This document shows, piece by piece, positions 32,130 through 37,673 of a DNA stretch of 37,673 nt. A model generated the notes under the pieces. The model had not been told where the DNA came from, searched no databases, and worked only from the letters and a program-made list of their open reading frames with translations. Where the stretch lies: NCBI GenBank assembly GCA_035651715.1, contig DASRFD010000079.1, positions 1 to 37,673 of the forward strand, given 5' to 3'. Numbering within the stretch: position 1 is the stretch's first letter; every line of letters starts with the position of its first letter. This stretch comes from Nevskia sp035651715 (GTDB lineage Bacteria > Pseudomonadota > Gammaproteobacteria > Nevskiales > Nevskiaceae). Both the position numbers and the translations under genes were made by a program.

Positions 32130-33164
32130 TCATGCCGCTTCCATCACCGGCGGCCGCAGCTCGTGCAGCGGCCAGCGGGCGCGCGCCAGGACGCCGCCGG
32201 CCTGCTGAGCCTCGGCCTGCCGCGCCCAGCCGGCGTAGGCGATCATTGCCGCGTTGTCGGTGCAGAACTCGGGGCGGGCAAAATACATCTGCGCCTCGCC
32301 GCGCTGTTCCATCTGCGCAAACTTCTCGCGCAGGCGCCGGTTGGCGCCGACCCCGCCGGCCACCACCAGCCGCTTCAGCCCGGTTTCGCGCAGCGCGCGC
32401 TGGCACTTGATCGCCAGCGTGTCGGTCACCGCTTCCTCGAAGGCCAGGGCCAGGTCGGCCTTGGTCTGGCCGTCGGCGTCCCTGGGCAGGGTGGTCAGCA
32501 CCGCGGTCTTCAGGCCGGAAAAGCTGAATTCCAGCCCGGGCCGGTCGGTCATCGGCCGGGCGAAGCGGAAGCGCCCGGGCCGGCCGGAGGTGGCCAGCTT
32601 GGCCAGCTGCGGTCCTCCGGGATAGGGCAGGCCCAGGGCCTTGGCGGTCTTGTCGAAGGCCTCGCCGGCGGCGTCGTCCAGGGTCTCGCCGAGAATGGCG
32701 TAGCGGCCGACGCCGTCGACCCGGGCGATCATGGTGTGGCCGCCCGAGACCAGCAGCGCCAGGAACGGGAATTCCGGGCGCCGCTGTTCCAGCATCGGCG
32801 CCAGCAGGTGGCCTTCGAGATGGTGCACCGGGATCAGCGCGGCGCCGGTGGCGGCGGCCAGGCCGGCGGCAAAGGCGCCGCCCACCAGCAGCGCGCCGAT
32901 CAGGCCGGGGCCGGCGGTGTAGGCGATGCCGGTGATGTCGGACTGCCGCACCCCGGCGGCCTTGAGCGTCTCCGCCACCAGGGCATGGATGCGGCCGGCA
33001 TGGTCGCGCGCCGCCAGTTCCGGCACCACCCCGCCGTACTCGGCGTGCATCGCCGCCTGGCTGTGCAGCACGTGCGCCAGCAGGCCGCGCTCGCCGTGAT
33101 ACACCGCCGCGGCGGTCTCGTCGCAGGAGGTCTCGATGCCGAGGATGGTGCCGGGGGAGGCCAT
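32130..33164 (-). CDS. tsaD: tRNA N6-adenosine threonylcarbamoyltransferase TsaD
   Basis: A 344-residue ASKHA-family enzyme that transfers the threonylcarbamoyl group to A37 of ANN-reading tRNAs, acting with TsaB, TsaC and TsaE. N-terminal ILGIETSCDETAAAVY and VVPELAARDH are typical. The metal-binding HHLEGH motif (inside IPVHHLEGHLLAPML) and SGGHTMI are present. Start codon and length match the family (E. coli 337). It is divergent from rpsU, as in many gammaproteobacteria. Confidence 0.97.
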   Translation of the reverse strand: MASPGTILGIETSCDETAAAVYHGERGLLAHVLHSQAAMHAEYGGVVPELAARDHAGRIHALVAETLKAAGVRQSDITGIAYTAGPGLIGALLVGGAFAAGLAAATGAALIPVHHLEGHLLAPMLEQRRPEFPFLALLVSGGHTMIARVDGVGRYAILGETLDDAAGEAFDKTAKALGLPYPGGPQLAKLATSGRPGRFRFARPMTDRPGLEFSFSGLKTAVLTTLPRDADGQTKADLALAFEEAVTDTLAIKCQRALRETGLKRLVVAGGVGANRRLREKFAQMEQRGEAQMYFARPEFCTDNAAMIAYAGWARQAEAQQAGGVLARARWPLHELRPPVMEAA

Positions 33165-33267
33165 AGGTCGCGTATTGTGCTCGAAAAGCCCGGGGCGGGG
33201 GCGTTTTTTGCCTTGCCCATCAAGGGTGAGCGGGCAGATGCCGCCCCGCCGCCCCGCCACCTCCGGT

Positions 33268-33285
33268 CAAGTAATGCTTTACTTG
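33268..33285. promoter_or_regulatory. Perfect palindrome over the rpsU -35 region
   Basis: CAAGTAA-TGCT-TTACTTG is a 7-bp perfect inverted repeat. Its right half overlaps the -35 hexamer, so a bound protein would block polymerase. No known operator matches. Confidence 0.45.
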
Positions 33286-33306
33286 GCCGGGGCGTATGGA
33301 TAGAAT
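33278..33306 (+). promoter_or_regulatory. Sigma-70 promoter of rpsU
   Basis: TTTACT (33278-33283) and TAGAAT (33301-33306) are 17 nt apart. It lies 49 nt before the rpsU ATG. This is the best sigma-70 type promoter in the window. Confidence 0.7.
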
Positions 33307-33354
33307 CGCGGGCCCTTTAATGGGGGCAACCCCTTTCTGTTTCGAGAGCATCGC

Positions 33355-33570
33355 ATGCCGTCCGTCCGCGTCCGCGAAAATGAGCCGTTCGAAGTCGCCC
33401 TGCGCCGTTTCAAGCGCACCTGCGAGAAGGCCGGTGTCCTCACCGACCTGCGCTCGCACGAGTTCTTCGAGAAGCCGAGCCAGGAGCGCAAGCGCAAGCG
33501 CGCCGCCGCGGTGAAGCGCCAGGCCAAGCGCGTTTCCCGCGAGACCACGCGTCAGACCCGCCTCTACTGA
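33355..33570 (+). CDS. rpsU: 30S ribosomal protein S21
   Basis: A 71-residue basic protein, identical in length to E. coli S21. MPSVRVRENEPFEVALRRFK, CEKAGVLTDLRSHEFFEKPS, and the Arg/Lys-rich tail (KRKRAAAVKRQAKRVSRETT) match the family. S21 helps the 30S subunit engage mRNA at initiation. It heads the macromolecular synthesis operon. Ribosome-binding sequence GAGAG lies before the ATG. Confidence 0.98.
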   Translation: MPSVRVRENEPFEVALRRFKRTCEKAGVLTDLRSHEFFEKPSQERKRKRAAAVKRQAKRVSRETTRQTRLY

Positions 33571-33620
33571 GCCGGGCGGTACGGCGCCGTTTTCGCGCCG
33601 CCGCGTCAATCGTTGTCACG

Positions 33621-33655
33621 AATCCGCGCCCACCACGGCGCGGATTTTTGCTTTT
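33621..33655 (+). terminator. Terminator/attenuator between rpsU and yqeY
   Basis: A 10-bp stem AATCCGCGCC / GGCGCGGATT with a 6-base loop (CACCAC) is followed by TTTGCTTTT. It lies about 50 nt after rpsU. In E. coli, a terminator between rpsU and dnaG lowers primase synthesis relative to S21; this one could do the same here. Confidence 0.8.
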
Positions 33656-33738
33656 CTGGGATTTGCGTTCACGCGGCGGCGCCCGTCGCCTGAGTACTTC
33701 AAGTACGCTGCGCCCAGACCATCAGGAGCAGACCTGCC

Positions 33739-34185
33739 ATGACCGACCTCAAGACCCGCATCACGGACGACGTGAAGACCGCGATGAAGGCTGGCGAAAA
33801 GGACAAGGTCTCGGTCCTGCGCATGCTCACCGCCGAGCTGAAGCAGCGCGAGGTGGTGGACGCGGTCGAGCTGACCGAGGCCGTGGTGATCTCCGCCATC
33901 GAGAAGATGATCAAGCAGCGCCGCGACGCCGAGTCACAGTTCCGCGCCGGCAACCGGCCCGAGCTGGCCGACAAGGAAGCGGCGGAAATCGCAGTGCTCT
34001 CCGCCTACCTGCCGCAGCAGCTGTCCGCCGCGGAAGTGGATGCCCTGATCGCCCAGGCCATCGCCGAGACCGGCGCCGCCGGCGGCAAGGACATGGGCAA
34101 GGTGATGGGCTGGATCAAGCCCAGGGTCGCCGGCAAGACCGACATGGGCAAGCTGTCCGGCCTGATCAAGGCCAAGCTGGGCTGA
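33739..34185 (+). CDS. GatB/YqeY domain protein
   Basis: A 148-residue helical protein of the YqeY family. Typical segments are LKTRITDDVKTAMKAGEKDK, VLRMLTAELKQREV, and the C-terminal GAAGGKDMGKVMGWIKPRVAG with TDMGKLSGLIK. It resembles the tail domain of GatB (tRNA-dependent amidotransferase), but no amidotransferase activity has been shown for stand-alone members. Presence between rpsU and dnaG is common in many bacteria. The AGGAG ribosome-binding site is about ten bases upstream. Confidence 0.94.
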   Translation: MTDLKTRITDDVKTAMKAGEKDKVSVLRMLTAELKQREVVDAVELTEAVVISAIEKMIKQRRDAESQFRAGNRPELADKEAAEIAVLSAYLPQQLSAAEVDALIAQAIAETGAAGGKDMGKVMGWIKPRVAGKTDMGKLSGLIKAKLG

Positions 34186-34233
34186 GCTGAGCGGCCACCC
34201 GCCGCCGCGAGCCCGCGCCAGACGCGCCGGCAG

Positions 34234-34269
34234 AGCAAAGAACGGCTTCTAAAAGAGGCTGTTGCTTTT
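34234..34269 (+). terminator. Hairpin with T-run between yqeY and dnaG
   Basis: AACGGCTTCT (34241-34250) and AGAGGCTGTT (34254-34263) pair over 10 positions (two G-T), and the outer AAAG/CTTT extends the stem with one bulge. TTTT follows. It may be a second attenuator or mRNA processing site before dnaG. Confidence 0.5.
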
Positions 34270-34327
34270 CCCCGCGGTCTTCGCGGCTTTGCGTGGGCCA
34301 TGTTTTTGCCGTCTACTTTGGACGCCG

Positions 34328-36076
34328 ATGTCCAGAATCCCGCAAGCCTTCATCCAGGACCTGCTGTCCCGCACCGACATCGTCGAGGTCGTCGGGCAGC
34401 GGGTCGAGCTGAAGCGCGCGGGCAAGGAATACAAGGGCCTGTCGCCGTTCACCAACGAGAAGTCGCCGTCGTTCTTCGTCTCGCCGGCCAAGCAGATGTT
34501 CTTCTGCTTCTCCTCCGGCAAGAACGGCACGGCGATCAACTTCCTGATGGAGAACGACCGTCTCAGCTTCGTCGAGGCGGTGGAGGAGCTGGCCAAGCGC
34601 GCCGGCCTGACCGTGCCGCGCGAGGGCGGCCGCGGCAACGACCAGCTGGTGCTGGAGGGGCCGCTCGACGCCCTGGCGGCGGCGGAGCGGTTTTTCCGAT
34701 CTCAATTGAGAACCCACCAGCCGGCGATCGACTACTTGAAGCAGCGCGGCCTCTCCGGCGACACCGCCAAGCTCTACAACATCGGCTACGCGCCCGATTC
34801 CTGGGACGCGCTGGCCCAGCAGTTCAAGGGCGACACGGCCCATGCCATCACCGCGGGGCTGCTGAAAAAGAAGGAGGAGACGGGCCGCGTCTTCGACGTG
34901 TTCCGCAACCGGGTCATGTTCCCGATCCGCGACACGCGCGGCCGGGTGATCGCGTTCGGCGGCCGCACCCTCGCCAACGACCCGGCCAAGTACCTCAACT
35001 CGCCGGAGACGCCGCTGTTCCACAAGGGCCGCAACCTGTTCGGCCTGTACGAAGCCAAGCAGTCGACCAAGTCCGAGCTGCCCTACCTGATGGTGGTGGA
35101 GGGCTACATGGACACGGTGATGCTGGCCCAGCACGGCATCCGCAACGTCGTCGCCACGCTCGGCACCGCCACCACCCGCGAGCACCTGGCGCTGCTGTTC
35201 AAGTCCACCGCCCGGGTGGTGTTCTGCTTCGACGGCGACCGCGCCGGCCGCTCGGCCGCGTGGCGCGCGCTGGAGCAGGCCCTGCCGGAGGTCTACGAAG
35301 GCCGCGAGTGCCGTTTCATGTTCCTGCCCGAGGGGCACGACCCGGACACCCTGGTGCAGGAGATCGGCGCCGACGCCTTCCGCGCCCGCGTCGACCAGGC
35401 GATGAGCCTGACCGACTTCCTGCTCGGCGAGCTGAAGAAGCAGGTCAACCTGGCCTCGCTCGACGGCCGCGCCCGGCTCGCCGGCCTGGCCCGGCCGCAC
35501 CTGGAGCGGATGCGCGAGGGTCCGCTGCGGACCATGGTGGTGGACGAGCTGGAGCGCCTGACCCGCCTCGGCCGGGCCGACCTCGACGCCCTGCTGGCCG
35601 GGCGCGAGCGCCTGCCCGCCAGTCCGGGCCGCCCGGCGCCTGCGGCGCGGCCCGAGTCGCCGGGCGCGCGGCCGGTCAAGCGGGCCTTGCAGCTGCTGCT
35701 GGAACGGCCCGAGCTGGCCGCCAGGGTGGAGCACGTCGGCCAGCTGGCCGCCATGCCGCAGCCGGGCATCGACATCCTGGTCGAGGCGATTGAATTCTTC
35801 CGCGAGCACCCCCATTGTCGGGCCAGTCAGCTGCTGGAGGAGTGGCGCGACACTCCCCGCGGCGCCGCCCTCAACCGCATCGTCGGCGTCATCGAGGCCC
35901 TGGATGACGCGGCAATCGAGCAGGAGTTCGCCGACACCATCGGTCACCTGCGCCGCAAGGCCCTGCGGGGTCGCGCCGAGACCCTGCTGGAGCAGGCCCG
36001 CCAGCGCGAGCTGGCGCCGGCCGAGACCGCCGAGCTCAACCAGATCACGCAGCAGCTGTCGGCACCAACTTTTTAA
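34328..36076 (+). CDS. dnaG: DNA primase DnaG, degenerate zinc domain
   Basis: A 582-residue primase, close to E. coli (581), which makes RNA primers at the replication fork with DnaB. The N-terminal CHC2 zinc domain is recognisable (residues 35-72) but three of its four ligands are gone: Ser39 for Cys, Thr42 for His, Cys60 kept, and Ser63 for Cys (GLSPFTNEKSPSF and FFCFSSGKNG). The catalytic Toprim domain is normal, with EGYMD at 258-262 and DGD at 302-304. A C-terminal helicase-binding domain follows. The bases are unambiguous, so it is not a frameshift. Similar zinc-free versions are known in Bacteroidetes; in a gammaproteobacterium this is unusual. Confidence 0.97.
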   Translation: MSRIPQAFIQDLLSRTDIVEVVGQRVELKRAGKEYKGLSPFTNEKSPSFFVSPAKQMFFCFSSGKNGTAINFLMENDRLSFVEAVEELAKRAGLTVPREGGRGNDQLVLEGPLDALAAAERFFRSQLRTHQPAIDYLKQRGLSGDTAKLYNIGYAPDSWDALAQQFKGDTAHAITAGLLKKKEETGRVFDVFRNRVMFPIRDTRGRVIAFGGRTLANDPAKYLNSPETPLFHKGRNLFGLYEAKQSTKSELPYLMVVEGYMDTVMLAQHGIRNVVATLGTATTREHLALLFKSTARVVFCFDGDRAGRSAAWRALEQALPEVYEGRECRFMFLPEGHDPDTLVQEIGADAFRARVDQAMSLTDFLLGELKKQVNLASLDGRARLAGLARPHLERMREGPLRTMVVDELERLTRLGRADLDALLAGRERLPASPGRPAPAARPESPGARPVKRALQLLLERPELAARVEHVGQLAAMPQPGIDILVEAIEFFREHPHCRASQLLEEWRDTPRGAALNRIVGVIEALDDAAIEQEFADTIGHLRRKALRGRAETLLEQARQRELAPAETAELNQITQQLSAPTF

Positions 36077-36079
36077 GCC

Positions 36080-36105
36080 CCCGGCTGGTCTAAATAGCCG
36101 GGTTT
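36080..36105 (+). terminator. Possible weak terminator between dnaG and rpoD
   Basis: A 7-bp stem CCCGGCT / AGCCGGG with a 9-base AT-rich loop is followed by TTTACAG. The short T-run makes partial termination plausible. Confidence 0.45.
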
Positions 36106-36118
36106 ACAGTAAAATACC
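36099..36118. promoter_or_regulatory. Palindrome and candidate -10 ahead of rpoD
   Basis: TTTAC-A-GTAAA is a perfect inverted repeat (36103-36113), extended by GGGT on the left and ACCC on the right. TAAAAT (36110-36115) could be a -10, but no -35 is seen. It lies about 55-70 nt before the rpoD ATG. Confidence 0.35.
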
Positions 36119-36170
36119 CAGTTCTGAGCCGATTTTGGGCGTTACGGCTCCGCCTAGCGAGAAACGGTTG

Positions 36171-37673
36171 ATGAGCGCATCCGACCAGCAGTCACAGATC
36201 AAGAATCTCATTGCCCTCGGCAAGGAGAAGGGCTACCTCACGTTCGCGGAGGTGTCCGACCACCTGACCGAGCTGGTCGATTCCGAACAGATCGACGACG
36301 TCATCACCATGATCCAGGGCATGGGCATCCCGGTCCATGACGAAGCCCCGGACGACGAGACCCAGCTGTTCAGCGAGCCCACCGTCGCCGCCGCCGAGGA
36401 CGACGAGGAAGCCGCCGAGGAAGCCGCCGCCGCGCTGGCTTCCGCCGATTCCGAATTCGGCCGCACCACCGATCCGGTGCGCATGTACATGCGCGAGATG
36501 GGCAGCGTCGAGCTGCTCGACCGCGAGGGCGAGATCCGCATCGCCAAGCGCATCGAGGAGGGCCTGAACGAGGCCCTCTACGCCATGGCCATCTATCCCG
36601 AGACCGTGGCGATCCTGCTGGAAGCCTACGACGCGGCCAAGGAAGGCAAGAAGCGCCTGGCCGAGGTCGTGGTCGGCTTCTTCGACCCCAACGCCGAACC
36701 GGCGGCCGCCGAGGAGGCGCTGCCGGAAGAGGAGCTCGAGGAGGAGGACGAAGAGGAAGAGAGCGAGGACGGCGAGGAGGAAGAGGCCGCCGAGACCGGC
36801 CCGGATCCGGTCGAGGCCGCGAAGAATTTCGAGGAGCTGCAGGCGCTGTACGACCAGGCGTGGGATTCGCTGCTGCGCCTGGGCAGCTCCAGCAAGAAGA
36901 CCCAGCAGCGCCGCGAGGCGGTGGCCAACCTGATCATGACCTTCCGCCTGTCGCCGAAGATCGTGGAGGAGATCACCCTCAACCTGCGCAACAAGCTGGA
37001 GCAGATCCGCTCGCTGGAACGCGCCATCATGCGCGTGGCGGTGAACGACGCCGGCATGAGCCGCGAGGAATTCCTGGCCAAGTTCCGCGAGGAAGGCCCG
37101 ACCAGCGCCGCCTGGGTCGACAAGGCGGTGCGCGCCAAGCGCAAGTACTCCGCCACGCTGGCTTCGCGCAAGGCCGACATCGAGCAGCTGATCGCCCAGC
37201 TCAAGCAGATCGAGGGCGACAACCTGCTGTCGATCGACGAGATCAAGGACATCTACCGCCGCATGACGGTGGGCGAAGCCAAGGCCCGCCGCGCCAAGAA
37301 GGAGATGGTGGAGGCCAACCTGCGCCTGGTGATCTCCATCGCCAAGAAGTACACCAACCGCGGCCTGCAGTTCCTCGACCTGATCCAGGAAGGCAACATC
37401 GGCCTGATGAAGGCGGTGGACAAGTTCGAGTACCGCCGCGGCTACAAGTTCTCGACCTATGCGACCTGGTGGATCCGTCAGGCCATCACGCGCTCTATCG
37501 CCGATCAGGCCCGCACCATCCGCATTCCGGTGCACATGATCGAGACCATCAACAAGCTGAACCGCATCAGCCGCCAGATGCTGCAGGAGATGGGGCGCGA
37601 GCCCACGCCGGAAGAGCTGGCGGTCAAGATGGAAATGCCCGAGGACAAGGTGCGCAAGGTGCTCAAGATCGCC
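36171..37673 (+). CDS. rpoD: Primary sigma factor RpoD (partial, 3' end outside)
   Basis: The first 501 residues of the housekeeping sigma-70 factor; the gene runs off the window. Region 1.1 (SQIKNLIALGKEKGYLTFAE) is followed by region 1.2 (DPVRMYMREMGSVELLDREG). A non-conserved acidic insert comes next, with a nearly unbroken Glu/Asp stretch at about residues 180-205. Region 2 includes KKEMVEANLRLVISIAKKYT, GLQFLDLIQEGNIGLMKAVD, and the -10-recognition helix with YATWWIRQAITRSI. Region 3 starts before the window edge. Regions 4.1-4.2 (the -35 contacts) lie outside. It is the last gene of the macromolecular synthesis operon. Confidence 0.98.
   Translation, partial: MSASDQQSQIKNLIALGKEKGYLTFAEVSDHLTELVDSEQIDDVITMIQGMGIPVHDEAPDDETQLFSEPTVAAAEDDEEAAEEAAAALASADSEFGRTTDPVRMYMREMGSVELLDREGEIRIAKRIEEGLNEALYAMAIYPETVAILLEAYDAAKEGKKRLAEVVVGFFDPNAEPAAAEEALPEEELEEEDEEEESEDGEEEEAAETGPDPVEAAKNFEELQALYDQAWDSLLRLGSSSKKTQQRREAVANLIMTFRLSPKIVEEITLNLRNKLEQIRSLERAIMRVAVNDAGMSREEFLAKFREEGPTSAAWVDKAVRAKRKYSATLASRKADIEQLIAQLKQIEGDNLLSIDEIKDIYRRMTVGEAKARRAKKEMVEANLRLVISIAKKYTNRGLQFLDLIQEGNIGLMKAVDKFEYRRGYKFSTYATWWIRQAITRSIADQARTIRIPVHMIETINKLNRISRQMLQEMGREPTPEELAVKMEMPEDKVRKVLKIA

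Noticed and set aside
33690..33715. GTACTT-C-AAGTAC palindrome before yqeY as an operator
   Set aside because: It is short and lies in a stretch that loosely resembles the centre of repeat copy A (GTGTACTGGATGTACAC). This may be a decayed repeat fragment, but the similarity is too weak to report as a feature.

Overview
The window is very GC-rich (about 70 % by eye) and densely coded, with GTG starts, 4-nt ATGA/GTGA overlaps and GC-ending codons. Gene content and order point to a gammaproteobacterium, probably of the Xanthomonadales/Nevskiales type: glnA, a DUF4124 gene and ntrB-ntrC on one strand; tsaD divergent from rpsU-yqeY-dnaG-rpoD (the macromolecular synthesis operon); OxyR with its two redox cysteines at 199 and 208; multifunctional cca; slt; aerobic hemF. 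The taxonomic placement is inference. No rRNA, tRNA, CRISPR array, prophage or complete insertion sequence was seen.

Layout. 1-4830: end of hemF, an ACT-domain protein, a lower-GC orphan gene, oxyR, an EI24/CysZ-like membrane protein, a secreted TPR-like protein, a UUCG-loop terminator, then a yybP-ykoY (Mn2+) riboswitch in front of a TMEM165/GDT1-family exporter. 4850-10860: a secreted protein of unknown function, a palindromic repeat (copy A), slt, cca, a DUF3574 lipoprotein and a small membrane protein. 10880-16240: uppP divergent from a pteridine reductase; a tightly overlapping minus-strand operon NRDE-folB-like-AIM24; an inverted-repeat element; EcsC and GNAT genes. 16300-21460: repeat copy B, ntrC-ntrB, DUF4124, glnA with a hairpin-rich 3' end, a candidate sigma-54 promoter and a second inverted-repeat element. 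21500-27000: psiF, a CPA2 antiporter, and glyQ and glyS with a GFA-family gene between them. 27000-28170: a PIN/AbrB toxin-antitoxin pair beside an AT-rich patch and repeat copy C. 28170-31070: an ECF sigma/anti-sigma pair divergent from a Tat-exported metallophosphoesterase and a cytochrome c. 31160-37673: a GmhB-like phosphatase, folB, tsaD, then rpsU-yqeY-dnaG-rpoD; rpoD runs off the window.

How the genes work together. glnA and ntrBC form the nitrogen-control module, and both glnA and ntrB carry GG-N10-GC candidate sigma-54 promoters. The ECF cluster has two matching promoters facing outward (GGAATAAA-N14-GGTTAT or GGTATT), so the sigma factor probably drives its own operon and the phosphoesterase/cytochrome operon. 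A pteridine reductase and two FolB-family proteins suggest more than one pterin route. Three copies of a CTAG-bounded palindrome, plus two unrelated inverted-repeat elements of about 150-175 bp, occupy several of the longer intergenic gaps.

Most notable: the DnaG primase has lost three of the four zinc ligands of its N-terminal CHC2 domain while keeping its catalytic Toprim motifs; the ECF-controlled phosphoesterase/cytochrome pair; and the CTAG palindromes, whose ends supply the stop codons of ntrC and of the anti-sigma factor.
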